From an uncultured Lachnospiraceae bacterium (GTDB lineage: Bacteria; Bacillota; Clostridia; Lachnospirales; Lachnospiraceae), in NCBI GenBank assembly GCA_947652925.1, contig CANTEW010000013.1, positions 1-55,033 on the forward strand: 55,033 bases of DNA, in the 5' to 3' direction. The notes beneath the pieces were generated by a model, which saw only the letters and a program-made list of their open reading frames with translations, did no database searches and was not told where the DNA came from. Numbering within the stretch: the stretch's first letter is position 1; the number at the start of each line of letters is the position of its first letter. Of this stretch, positions 1 through 6,851 are shown one piece after another. The position numbers and the translations under genes were made by a program.

Positions 1-93
1 ATCGGGCTGGTGAATGATATGTATACGGAGCAGGTGAATGACGGGTATCGGTACTTTGAGATTGGGACGCAGGAGGATATGGATCGGTTCTGA
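1..93 (+). CDS. C-terminal end of a phage tail assembly chaperone (outer prophage, partial)
   Basis: The open frame enters from the left edge and ends at the TGA at 91-93. The 30 residues visible end in GTQEDMDRF, after an acidic, tyrosine-rich stretch. This ending is typical of the tail assembly chaperones encoded just before the tape measure gene in siphoviruses of Bacillota. The next phage gene on this strand is indeed a tape measure gene at 2305, although a two-gene cassette now separates them. The family assists tape measure folding and tail tube assembly in the cytoplasm. The call rests on a short fragment plus gene order. Confidence 0.6.
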   Translation: MGLVNDMYTEQVNDGYRYFEIGTQEDMDRF

Positions 94-122
94 TTGATAA
101 AACGGCCTTTTTCTGCTATAAT
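94..122 (+). promoter_or_regulatory. Promoter of the AT-rich cassette in the outer prophage
   Basis: TTGATA at 94-99, a 17-base spacer and TATAAT at 117-122 make a near-consensus vegetative promoter that starts immediately after the chaperone stop codon. It would express the two following genes independently of the late tail operon. Confidence 0.65.
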
Positions 123-140
123 TTGGTGGTGGAAAAAGGC
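105..140. repeat. Inverted repeat around the cassette promoter
   Basis: GCCTTTTTC at 105-113 is the exact reverse complement of GAAAAAGGC at 132-140. The 18-base loop contains the -10 box. It could be an operator or an attenuating hairpin for late-operon transcripts reading in from upstream. No regulator can be assigned. Confidence 0.5.
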
Positions 141-164
141 TGACAAATTAAGGATATATTGGTA

Positions 165-1316
165 ATGAATAAATATTTTTCAAAAGTTTTGAAGAGATTT
201 GAGGAATATATTTCTGAATATTCTTTTCAAAAATTTATAATCGAAAAACAGGAAGGTGTTTACCTTATAGAAGATAGTATTATAGAATACTTTTCTGTTC
301 GTGGGGAGAATTATGGGCGAATTGTCATAGAAGAAATTTTTAATGAGGGTGTCCATAATCTCAAATTGAAAAAATTTGAGAATCAACCAGAAGGAGCAAT
401 ATTACAGTATTTTCCTTATTATGGAGGGCTTGGTGTTTCTAATCCATTTATGAAAAGTCAATTTGAAAAAGTGAACCAACTGTTGCCAGAATTGAGGATA
501 AGAGAAAGATTTGATAATTGGCCTGGTTTTTCGGTTCCGTATTTGGTTTTTGAATTGGAAGATGAAGGGATAGTAGGATACGCTATTTGCCAAACTAATG
601 CAAGACAAACGATTAAAAAGGTGATTGATATTGGAAGTGATTTAATGTCCGCATGTTTATCTGCACCAGATTTCGATATGATGTATAAAGAATATGGAAA
701 GAAGTATGTGAGCTGTGGTTTAAATTACTATTTTCAGATTGATCGTAATATGAAGGATATAATGCTGTGTCGTTTAAAGGCGGATACATCCAGTTGGAGA
801 AAGAAGAATTTAAGCGGAGGCCGGTTAGGGCTTGAAGAGAAGGGATTAAAATATTTTTGGATTAATGCCCGTATTAAATATCCCGATGAACGTTTTGATG
901 GAAAAATAATTGAAGATATAAAATCCGGTGTTTATGAGGATGTAGACAAATATGAATATGTTCTTCCAGAAAATAAATGGAAATCTGAGCAACTGGTATA
1001 TGAAATAGTTAAGCAACTTTATTCGAAGGCAGCAGTCTGGTATCAGTTTCGTCCTGATTTTTTGAATACAGGCACTGGACAGTTATCATATGATATATTT
1101 ATTGGGAAATTGCGGGTTGCAATAGAATATCAAGGAAAGCAGCATTTTGAACCAGTTGACATTTTTGGAGGACAGGAGAGTTTTGAACGACAGAAGACAA
1201 GGGATGCTTTAAAACGTAAACTAAGTGAAGAAAATGGCGTGAAATTAGTATATATAAATTATTGGGATGATATTACACCAGAACTGATAAAAGAAAGAAT
1301 TGAAGGAGAAACTTGA
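165..1316 (+). CDS. Putative PD-(D/E)XK-type nuclease, moron-like cargo gene
   Basis: A protein of about 383 residues. ATG at 165 is preferred over the TTG at 159 because AAGGA at 150-154 sits 10 bases before it. The last 90 residues look like a restriction-endonuclease-fold nuclease: RPDF, then SYDIF, then AIEYQGKQHF, which fits the D...ExK core of DUF559/Vsr-like enzymes, followed by a helix rich in Lys and Arg and YINYWDD. The N-terminal 290 residues are not recognised. The gene is visibly more AT-rich than the phage genes on either side and sits between a tail chaperone and a tape measure gene, where it has no structural role. DNA cleavage in defence or phage competition is an inference. 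Confidence 0.6.
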   Translation: MNKYFSKVLKRFEEYISEYSFQKFIIEKQEGVYLIEDSIIEYFSVRGENYGRIVIEEIFNEGVHNLKLKKFENQPEGAILQYFPYYGGLGVSNPFMKSQFEKVNQLLPELRIRERFDNWPGFSVPYLVFELEDEGIVGYAICQTNARQTIKKVIDIGSDLMSACLSAPDFDMMYKEYGKKYVSCGLNYYFQIDRNMKDIMLCRLKADTSSWRKKNLSGGRLGLEEKGLKYFWINARIKYPDERFDGKIIEDIKSGVYEDVDKYEYVLPENKWKSEQLVYEIVKQLYSKAAVWYQFRPDFLNTGTGQLSYDIFIGKLRVAIEYQGKQHFEPVDIFGGQESFERQKTRDALKRKLSEENGVKLVYINYWDDITPELIKERIEGET

Positions 1317-1343
1317 AAATAATAAATGGAGGGAGAATGAATT

Positions 1344-2189
1344 TTGGATAAGGAACATATATTCGAAAAGCTGAATAAATCGTTTGACTTAAATATTGAA
1401 ATAAGAAGAATTGAGGCTTTATTCTGTACAAAACTTTATTATGAGCAATTTGGGAGTTATAGGAGGATATGGTATTTCCCAGAACAGTTAGTTGATGAGT
1501 ATTGCATATTTAGCTGGGAACATAGGAAAAATTGTATTACTTGTAGAGACATGAGGGAAACCCTTGGAATACCTCATTTCGATTATGTGGATTGTTATAC
1601 GCAAGATGAGGTATTGACATACTTAGAATATGTCGCAAATATTTTGTTTTTATGTGAAATATGGAGAAAAAGTCATTCGGATTTAAAGGTTACTGATGAA
1701 TACGATATGCTGATTCAAAATCTCAATGTTGTATTGGATACTTTAAATCTTGAAATAAAATGTTTTGAAGAAAGCCGACAGGTCTTCATAAAGGAAAAAA
1801 ATAATGCGATAAACATTGTATTAGATTCCGTAGATGATAATATTGCTATAGATATTGTTAAATACAATCACCATATGTTAAAAGGAAAATTAGAAGAAAA
1901 AAGAAAGATACTGGCTTTTTTAGCAACAGAATTTGAAGGAATGAGAAAACAATTAAAAAGTATGAAGTGTAATATCGAGGACGATGCGGGGTATTTGCTG
2001 AATACTTTCATCCGACATAATAACAATAGTAAAATGTATATACAGAGTTTGTCAAATGATGAATTGGAGAGATGGTATGATAAGACATATGAATTGGTGA
2101 TGATTTGTTTTTTACAAAATAAATATCTACAAGACAAAAAAGATATAAAATCTTTAAAACAAAGAATGTCTGAAAATACGAAAAATTAA
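1344..2189 (+). CDS. Uncharacterised cargo protein, partner of the nuclease-like gene
   Basis: 281 residues from a TTG start at 1344, with GGAGGGA at 1328-1334 placed 10 bases before it. I recognise no family. The sequence is mostly helical in appearance, has scattered cysteines in the first 80 residues (including CITC), no signal peptide and no convincing membrane segment, and a Lys-rich C-terminus. It follows the nuclease-like gene by 27 bases, shares its AT-rich composition and is followed by a strong terminator, so the two probably form one transcript. A role as regulator, sensor or immunity partner of the nuclease is possible but unsupported by any motif. Confidence 0.55.
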   Translation: MDKEHIFEKLNKSFDLNIEIRRIEALFCTKLYYEQFGSYRRIWYFPEQLVDEYCIFSWEHRKNCITCRDMRETLGIPHFDYVDCYTQDEVLTYLEYVANILFLCEIWRKSHSDLKVTDEYDMLIQNLNVVLDTLNLEIKCFEESRQVFIKEKNNAINIVLDSVDDNIAIDIVKYNHHMLKGKLEEKRKILAFLATEFEGMRKQLKSMKCNIEDDAGYLLNTFIRHNNNSKMYIQSLSNDELERWYDKTYELVMICFLQNKYLQDKKDIKSLKQRMSENTKN

Positions 2190-2212
2190 TATGGAATTAA
2201 TGAATACATAAG

Positions 2213-2242
2213 GCGTTTGTCAGAAATGGCAGGCGCTTTTTT
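2213..2242 (+). terminator. Rho-independent terminator closing the cargo cassette
   Basis: A 9-bp stem (2213-2221 with 2228-2236, including three G-T pairs), a 6-base loop and six T's at 2237-2242, directly downstream of the cargo genes. Confidence 0.7.
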
Positions 2243-2256
2243 GGTGCATTTTTATG

Positions 2257-2279
2257 GGAGCCAGGGTGGCTCCTTTTTT
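2257..2279 (+). terminator. Terminator-like hairpin in the tape measure leader
   Basis: GGAGCC at 2257-2262 and GGCTCC at 2268-2273 form a perfect 6-bp stem followed by six T's. It shows that the upstream ATG at 2254 is not the true start of the tape measure gene. Confidence 0.65.
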
Positions 2280-2304
2280 CGTTGGAGAAAGGCGGGTGAG
2301 GTTC

Positions 2305-3168
2305 GTGGCATCCAGGATTCAGGGGATTACGGTGGAGATTGGCGGGGATACTACGAAGCTCTCCACGGCGCTTTCAAAGGTGAATAAGGAGATTCGGGAC
2401 ACGCAGGCACAGCTAAAGGACGTGAACAAGTTGTTGAAGCTGGACCCGGGCAATGCGGAGCTGATGGCGCAGAAGCAGCGGCTCCTTTCCCAGGCGGTCA
2501 GTGAGACGAAAGAGAAACTGGATGCCTTGAAGCTGGCGGGGCAGCAGGCGAATGAGGCGTTGGCAAAGGGGGAGATTTCCCAGAGCCAGTATGACGCTTT
2601 GCAGAGGGAGATCATAGAGACGGAACATGCCCTGCGGGATCTGGAGCGGCAGGCGGAGCAGTCTTCGGTGGCTTTGCAGAAAATCGGGGCTGCCGGGGAG
2701 AAATTGCAGAGTGTGGGTTCTTCCATTGAGGGTGCCGGGCAGAAGCTGATGCCGGTGACGGCGGCTGTGGGCGGGCTTGCCACGGCGGCGGTAAAGGTGG
2801 CTTCTGACTTTGATTCCGCCATGAGCCAGGTGGCGGCGGTGTCCGGGGCGACAGGGAAGGAGCTGGATGCCCTGCGGGACAAGGCGCGGGAGATGGGGAG
2901 CAAAACGAAGTTCTCCGCTTCCGAGGCGGCAGAAGCTATGAATTATATGGCCATGGCTGGCTGGAAGACCGGGGACATGCTGGACGGCATTGAGGGGATC
3001 ATGAATCTTGCGGCCGCTTCCGGGGAGGATCTGGCGACTACTTCCGACATTGTGACGGACGCTTTGACCGCCCTGGGGCTGTCGGCTTCGGATTCCGGGC
3101 ATTTTGCGGATATCCTTGCGGCGGCAAGCAGTAATGCGAATACGAATGTATGCGTAATAAAAATATGA
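2305..3168 (+). CDS. Tape measure protein of the outer prophage, N-terminal part, interrupted by integration
   Basis: The GTG at 2305, preceded by a purine-rich GGCGGGTGAGG, gives MASRIQGITVEIGGDT, the usual opening of siphovirus tape measure proteins. A coiled coil (KEIRDTQAQLKDVNKLLKLD) follows, then the conserved TMP core with AMNYMAMAGW and SDIVTDALTALGL. Genuine sequence ends at Asn after NANT, at 3146. The next seven codons (VCVIKI and stop) come from the inner prophage. The gene continues at 53397. The family sets tail length and occupies the tube lumen. A product truncated here could not build a normal tail, so the outer prophage is disarmed while the insertion is present. Confidence 0.88.
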   Translation: MASRIQGITVEIGGDTTKLSTALSKVNKEIRDTQAQLKDVNKLLKLDPGNAELMAQKQRLLSQAVSETKEKLDALKLAGQQANEALAKGEISQSQYDALQREIIETEHALRDLERQAEQSSVALQKIGAAGEKLQSVGSSIEGAGQKLMPVTAAVGGLATAAVKVASDFDSAMSQVAAVSGATGKELDALRDKAREMGSKTKFSASEAAEAMNYMAMAGWKTGDMLDGIEGIMNLAAASGEDLATTSDIVTDALTALGLSASDSGHFADILAAASSNANTNVCVIKI

Positions 3169-3172
3169 AGAT
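3120..3172. other. attL of the inner prophage
   Basis: The left half (to 3146) is tape measure coding sequence and the right half (from 3147) is phage. The proposed crossover dinucleotide is AA at 3145-3146. The phage-side arm TGAAGATT at 3166-3173 mirrors AATCTTCA at 53368-53375 at an equal distance of 19 bases from the AA. The serine recombinase gene begins at the next bases, as is typical of these integrases. Confidence 0.8.
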
Positions 3173-4746
3173 TATAGTCTAAGAAAAAGTGTCTCTCCAT
3201 CCCAGACACAATTATCTACCACTTCATTCACGACAGCATTCTTATCCTTATCCGAAAAACGCTCAAGCCCATGGATAAACTGGGCTATCGTATCGGCCTT
3301 ATCTTCGATGGATCTCTTTTCTTTATCCTCCCTACGTTTTGCTGCCCTTGCAAGCTCCTCCTCACGCTTCAGGGCCTGCAGTTCTAAGTCCTGACGCTCT
3401 ATCTCAGCCACGATATACTTCATTGCTGAAGAACTGTCCGCTTCCGAGAGGGAAGCCGTCAAACGGGCGATACGGGCCTCACAGGCGGCGATCTTCTGGC
3501 GGGACGGTTGCGAATCAGGGGCTTTTTCTTTTGGCTCTGCTTTCTCTATGTAACGCTGGATCACAGAAGGATCGGCCTCGATCTCCCTGAACGTCTCCAG
3601 GACCTTATCATCCAGGATGGAACATGTGATCGCTCTCATATCGCACGCTTCCACGCCCTGACGCTGGCGTTTCAAACAATAATACTGCGATAGGACGCCG
3701 GACTTTTTCTTTTTCCTGGCGACACTCATCCTCCCGCCGCATTTGCACCGCAACACGCCTTTTAAGAGAGGGACATCATATCTCATTGTCTTGTCGAATG
3801 TATTCTGTTTGAAGCGCTCCTGCACGGCCAGCCACCTGTCTGCAGGTATGAAACCTTTATGGAGGCCCAGGCACACGATCCAATCTGACTTGTCTTTCAA
3901 AGGATGTGTCCCGCCCTCACCTTTTCCACGCCGCCCGTAGACCATGACACCTTGTATTCCGTCCCACCTCTCCCTGGGTGAACCTGCGTCCATCTGGCAT
4001 CCGAGAGATTCCCAGTAGTCGTAGACTTCTGCAGTGGCGATACAATAGTAAGGCGTGGTCAGGATACGGTAGATGGACGCCTGGGAGAAGAAGCATCCAT
4101 TCAATGTCTTGATGCCGTTCTTGCGGAAATGCGTCTCCATCCCCTGTACGGTCATCTCCTCATCCAGGAACGTATCATAGATGGACTTTATGTAGGCCGC
4201 CCCATCGGGATCGATGGCGAGTGTGCTGTGCCGTTTACCATCGACGATGATATGCTGGCGGACAAAACCGGTCGGCACGGTGCCGATCGGCCAGAAGCCA
4301 CGCCTGGCCAGACCGGTCATGTTGTCGGTCACTCTGGTGGCGATGGTCTCCCGCTCCATCTGGGCGAATACCATGGTGACATACATCATGGCCTTGCCGA
4401 TGGGTGTAGCCGTGTCGATGTTCTCCTTGATGGATATGAACATCACATGCTTTTCCTCCAGCGTGGCGTAGATGTTCGCAAAATCCCGCACGTCGCGGGA
4501 TAGCCTGTCCAGCTGGTAGACCACGATGGCGCCGATGAGGCCGTCCCTTATATCTTGTAAGAGGGCTTTTAACATTGGCCTGTTTGTGTTCGCGCCGGTC
4601 AGGCCCTCGTCGGTGTATTCGGATATCCCCTCGTCCTGCCCGGGGAACTTGAACTGGATATACTCCCGGCACATCCGGCACTGGTTCGTGATGGAGTCGG
4701 ATCTGTCGGAATAGACGGACTTCCGTCCGTAGATCGCAAAATGCAT
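3172..4746 (-). CDS. Large serine recombinase (phage integrase)
   Basis: 524 residues. The N-terminal resolvase domain (about 3-150) begins AIYGRKS, with Ser10 as the expected nucleophile that forms the 5'-phosphoserine link. Then come a recombinase domain (about 165-270), a zinc ribbon starting near residue 334 (CKCGG, later CLK and CDM), and a Glu/Lys-rich coiled coil (about 415-475) ending in VVDNCVWDGETLFLRL. AAGGAGG lies just before the ATG. The gene abuts attL, with its stop codon at 3172. Such enzymes join attP to attB without host factors and need a directionality factor to excise. No directionality factor is identified here; small uncharacterised genes of the early region or the attR locus are candidates. 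Confidence 0.96.
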   Translation of the reverse strand: MHFAIYGRKSVYSDRSDSITNQCRMCREYIQFKFPGQDEGISEYTDEGLTGANTNRPMLKALLQDIRDGLIGAIVVYQLDRLSRDVRDFANIYATLEEKHVMFISIKENIDTATPIGKAMMYVTMVFAQMERETIATRVTDNMTGLARRGFWPIGTVPTGFVRQHIIVDGKRHSTLAIDPDGAAYIKSIYDTFLDEEMTVQGMETHFRKNGIKTLNGCFFSQASIYRILTTPYYCIATAEVYDYWESLGCQMDAGSPRERWDGIQGVMVYGRRGKGEGGTHPLKDKSDWIVCLGLHKGFIPADRWLAVQERFKQNTFDKTMRYDVPLLKGVLRCKCGGRMSVARKKKKSGVLSQYYCLKRQRQGVEACDMRAITCSILDDKVLETFREIEADPSVIQRYIEKAEPKEKAPDSQPSRQKIAACEARIARLTASLSEADSSSAMKYIVAEIERQDLELQALKREEELARAAKRREDKEKRSIEDKADTIAQFIHGLERFSDKDKNAVVNEVVDNCVWDGETLFLRL

Positions 4747-4801
4747 ACATCATCCTCCTTAAAAAAGTGTATAAAAATAACACCTGATCAAACGTTCTGG
4801 C

Positions 4802-4906
4802 TTGACCGGTGCCCCCGCAGGATGATATATTGCGTTTGGTGAGGTATCACTCTGCGGAGTATATCTGAAAGCCGTTCGGTGTTGGTAGCACCGGGCGGTT
4901 TTTCTT
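4802..4906 (+). ncRNA. Candidate small RNA convergent with the KilA-N gene
   Basis: TTGACC at 4802-4807, an 18-base spacer and TATATT at 4826-4831 precede about 70 bases with no ORF, ending in a hairpin (GCCGTTCGGTG at 4871-4881 with CACCGGGCGG) and a T-rich run to 4906. It lies on the opposite strand, just past the KilA-N stop codon. It may simply be the terminator for the KilA-N transcript read on the other strand. The spacer length makes the promoter uncertain. Confidence 0.35.
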
Positions 4907-4912
4907 AATCAG

Positions 4913-5725
4913 CTATTGATTATCTTTAACTTCAACGTATCCCATTACTTCACGGTAGTTCGGGAGTGACAGGAACTGTTCAAGATAGGGTAGCGCGCTG
5001 GGATCTCTTTCAGCGAAATATTTTCGTGACTTATCGCGTAGCCATTCTTCAACAAAGAATCGGCGCAATTCTCCAATCAATTCGTTCGGGTATGCTCGAG
5101 CATCAACGATACGCCCATCTTCGTATTTATGGGGGTATGTAGGGTAATCATCTACGGGATAACCTAAATTACGTAAATGTCTTGAAAACGTGCGTCCAAG
5201 GGATATATCGGGGATCATCCCAGATGAAACTGTATAGCCTAATGCTTCAAGCGGTCCGATAAGGGATAACGTTACCTCGTTGAGCATAGAAAAATAACCA
5301 TAAGGGACGCTTGCCATGTTTACAAGATATCGTTTTAAATGATAGGGTAAGTTTTGTTGTTGGATATTGCCAGACATCCATTCAAAAACCCATTGGGATA
5401 CAAGTACGGCAATTTTTGGGGAGAGCCACTGTGCGAGGTGGATGGCAACCTGCGGATGTACCCAGGTTCCCTGAAGGTGGGGAGTCCCGCCCCGTATTGT
5501 CTGAATGAGTCCCGTTACGGGAATTCCCGTAACGGAGGATAATTCATTTAAAAAGGCCTGTGTTGAAGAAAGTCTAGCATAATCATTGATCTGTTTCTTG
5601 ACCACTTTGCACATTGCTGTAGCGTTGATATAGCCGTCAGTTATACGTTGTGATATGATATCATTATCCGCCAGACGTTCAATAACTTTGGTCTGAAGTT
5701 GGAATTGAAGTTGTGTATTATCCAT
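4913..5725 (-). CDS. KilA-N domain protein
   Basis: 270 residues from ATG at 5725, with GGAGA 8 bases before it. The KilA-N DNA-binding domain spans about residues 20-115: GYINATAMCKV, then STQAFLNEL, TGIPVTGLIQ and GTWVHPQVAIHLAQWLSP. The C-terminal half (IGPLEALGYTVSSG, RHLRNLGYPVDDYPTYPHKY, YPNELIGELRRFFVEEWL) is a separate domain often found with KilA-N, perhaps DNA-sensing. The protein probably acts on DNA in the cytoplasm. KilA-N prophage proteins can be regulators, antirepressors or abortive-infection factors such as BstA; the sequence does not decide between them. A 24-bp palindrome lies inside the gene and a near-identical copy lies outside it at 6122. Confidence 0.85.
   Translation of the reverse strand: MDNTQLQFQLQTKVIERLADNDIISQRITDGYINATAMCKVVKKQINDYARLSSTQAFLNELSSVTGIPVTGLIQTIRGGTPHLQGTWVHPQVAIHLAQWLSPKIAVLVSQWVFEWMSGNIQQQNLPYHLKRYLVNMASVPYGYFSMLNEVTLSLIGPLEALGYTVSSGMIPDISLGRTFSRHLRNLGYPVDDYPTYPHKYEDGRIVDARAYPNELIGELRRFFVEEWLRDKSRKYFAERDPSALPYLEQFLSLPNYREVMGYVEVKDNQ
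5512..5535. repeat. 24-bp perfect palindrome inside the KilA-N gene
   Basis: Half-site CCGTTACGGGAA followed by its exact complement, centred between 5523 and 5524. On the coding strand it encodes the VTGIPVT stretch of the KilA-N domain. A second copy with a single base difference occurs at 6122-6145, in non-coding DNA. Confidence 0.85.
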
Positions 5726-5809
5726 AAATATCTTCTCCTATTTTTGAGTAAGGGATTTCAGATTAAAAAAAATTTTCTCTCGAGGGGATGTTGCCGGGCG
5801 GTTTTGTTA

Positions 5810-5838
5810 TTGACAGATCTGTCTGCCTGGCATATAAT
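5810..5838 (+). promoter_or_regulatory. Consensus promoter of the antitoxin RNA, with a palindromic operator
   Basis: TTGACA at 5810-5815, exactly 17 bases, TATAAT at 5833-5838: both boxes match consensus. The perfect palindrome GACAGATCTGTC at 5812-5823 overlaps the -35 box and spacer, so a dimeric regulator could shut it off. Confidence 0.75.
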
Positions 5839-5844
5839 ATGCTT

Positions 5845-5950
5845 AACAGAACAGCCGACGAGTAGTTGCACACTACCCGCCCCTGTGAAAATAATTGACT
5901 ATAGAGATAGCCGCCTATTCTTTACCAGAGGACAGGGCGGCTATTTCTTA
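5845..5950 (+). ncRNA. Antisense antitoxin RNA of a type I toxin-antitoxin locus
   Basis: Runs from the consensus promoter at 5810-5838 to a hairpin at 5907-5944, about 100 bases with no credible ORF. It is transcribed towards the small toxin gene at 5941-6024 and overlaps its 3' end and terminator, the layout of fst- and txpA/ratA-like loci. Its leader (ATATGCTTA, ACAGCCGAC, TACCCG) recurs in the toxin mRNA leader as an inverted copy. The RNA itself has not been observed; it is inferred from promoter and terminator. Confidence 0.6.
5907..5949. terminator. Bidirectional terminator shared by toxin and antitoxin transcripts
   Basis: ATAGCCGCC at 5907-5915 pairs perfectly with GGCGGCTAT at 5936-5944, followed by TTCTT on the plus strand. 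The stop codon of the toxin lies within the right arm. Confidence 0.65.
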
Positions 5951-6024
5951 TCGACGTATCTGAGTATCGCTACGATCAGGTTGGCTGTCGCCAGTATGAC
6001 CATCAACAACTCATATGTACTCAT
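5941..6024 (-). CDS. Small membrane toxin, type I toxin-antitoxin (putative holin-like toxin family)
   Basis: 27 residues: MSTYELL, then a single hydrophobic segment (about residues 5-22), ending LRYVDKK. The MSxYExL start, one membrane helix and a charged D-K-K tail are the signature of the Hol_Tox/TxpA-like toxins of Bacillota. ATG at 6024 is chosen over the in-frame ATG at 6030 because AAAGGGG is 8 bases from it. The convergent RNA at 5845-5950 is the likely antitoxin. Such peptides insert in the cytoplasmic membrane and are kept silent by antisense RNA, stabilising the prophage. Confidence 0.75.
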   Translation of the reverse strand: MSTYELLMVILATANLIVAILRYVDKK

Positions 6025-6094
6025 AAGCATTTCCCCTTTCCGTAAGACTCGGAACGGGTAATGAGCCGCCACTGTCGGCTGTCCGGGTAAGCAT

Positions 6095-6124
6095 ATCATA
6101 TTGTCAGGGTGCGGATTCTGTCCG
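6095..6124 (-). promoter_or_regulatory. Toxin mRNA promoter overlapping a palindrome
   Basis: Read on the minus strand: CGGACA (6124-6119), 18 bases, TATGAT (6100-6095). The -35 box overlaps the last three bases of the 24-bp palindrome at 6122-6145, so a protein bound there would block transcription. The -35 box is weak, hence moderate confidence. Confidence 0.45.
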
Positions 6125-6145
6125 TTACGGGAATCCCCGTAACGG
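6122..6145. repeat. Second copy of the KilA-N gene palindrome
   Basis: Same 24 bases as 5512-5535 except one T to C change at the fourteenth position (6135). It lies in the short gap between the hicB stop codon and the toxin promoter. It may be an operator, a structured 3' end for the hicAB mRNA, or a recognition site for the KilA-N protein. Confidence 0.8.
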
Positions 6146-6149
6146 CTTA

Positions 6150-6548
6150 TCAACCGACGTGGAGTTGTGCCTTCAATGCATCCTGCAATACTTGGGAGAA
6201 ATTCAGCCCAGCAGCGATAGCGGCATCGTTGAGCCATGATGGGATACTCAGTGTCTTTTTCACCGCTCGGGAGTCGGTTTTCTTTTTATATGCCAGCATA
6301 TCGAACTCGATCACTGCAAGAAACGCATCTGATCCAGGGACGATCGTTGTCGGGTCAGATGCATCTGGTAACAGTTGCCCTTCTTCTTCACGGCATACCA
6401 GAGCCAGACCCAATGCATCTACAGCCATCTCATAGGCTTGCGCCATATCGTCACCTTGTGTGAGACACTCCGGGAGGTCTGGAAAAGAGATCCAAAAACC
6501 ACCCTCTTCAGCTTTGTGGAACAATGCAGGATAAAATAACTTTTTCAT
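6150..6548 (-). CDS. hicB: HicB-family antitoxin
   Basis: 132 residues. The N-terminal HicB fold (about 1-70) reads FYPALFHKAEEGGFWISFPDLPECLTQGDD and is followed by AYEMAVDALG. The C-terminus (KKTLSIPSWLNDAAIAAGLNFSQVLQDALK) looks like an added DNA-binding domain. It is downstream of hicA in the same leftward transcript, the usual order for this arrangement. The protein neutralises HicA by direct binding and is expected to repress its own promoter through the inverted repeat at 6809-6851. Confidence 0.93.
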   Translation of the reverse strand: MKKLFYPALFHKAEEGGFWISFPDLPECLTQGDDMAQAYEMAVDALGLALVCREEEGQLLPDASDPTTIVPGSDAFLAVIEFDMLAYKKKTDSRAVKKTLSIPSWLNDAAIAAGLNFSQVLQDALKAQLHVG

Positions 6549-6579
6549 GATACATAGACCTCCATCTGTGATGGCGGGG

Positions 6580-6768
6580 TCATTTAAGCCCCGCCTGTTT
6601 CAATATAGCCTGTTCCAGACCTTTTTTCAGGTCCGTGCTGTGATAAGGAACTTCGGTCTGATGTCCGGTCTCGTCATTCCTCATCTTTACATGGGAACCG
6701 TTCTGCCCGACTATCTTAAAACCGTTTTTCTTGAGATGTCTTATCATCTCACGTGATGTCATCGGCAT
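6580..6768 (-). CDS. hicA: HicA-family mRNA interferase toxin
   Basis: 62 residues with the full HicA fold: TSREMIRHLKKNGF, then QNGSHVKM, in which His26 is the expected catalytic residue, then VPYHSTDLKKGLEQAILKQAGL. AAAGGAG lies about 12 bases before the ATG. The toxin cleaves mRNA in the cytoplasm when HicB is lost. With HicB and the neighbouring type I locus it gives this prophage two stabilisation modules side by side. Confidence 0.94.
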   Translation of the reverse strand: MPMTSREMIRHLKKNGFKIVGQNGSHVKMRNDETGHQTEVPYHSTDLKKGLEQAILKQAGLK

Positions 6769-6800
6769 CTTTTTGTATCTCCTTTCCTTATCATGCCTAT

Positions 6801-6829
6801 ATCATATCACGTAATAATACGTATGTCAA
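6801..6829 (-). promoter_or_regulatory. hicAB promoter
   Basis: On the minus strand TTGACA (6829-6824), 17 bases, TATGAT (6806-6801), leading into hicA. It is flanked and overlapped by the 16-bp inverted repeat at 6809-6851. Confidence 0.8.
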
Positions 6830-6851
6830 GGTGAAATACGTATTATTACGT
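6809..6851. promoter_or_regulatory. Operator: 16-bp perfect inverted repeat at the hicAB promoter
   Basis: ACGTAATAATACGTAT at 6809-6824 and its exact reverse complement at 6836-6851, separated by 11 bases that contain the -35 box. One arm lies in the promoter spacer and the other just upstream of -35, fitting autorepression by HicB or HicAB. Confidence 0.8.

Noticed and set aside
2254-2304. ATG at 2254 as start of the outer tape measure gene
   Set aside because: The interval forms a terminator hairpin (GGAGCC/GGCTCC plus T6) and translates to an unrelated MGARVAPFFVGER extension. GTG at 2305 gives the family's normal N-terminus.
5699-6061. Rightward 120-codon ORF across the KilA-N/toxin gap
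   Set aside because: It has no ribosome binding site and overlaps the promoter, antisense RNA and toxin on the other strand.
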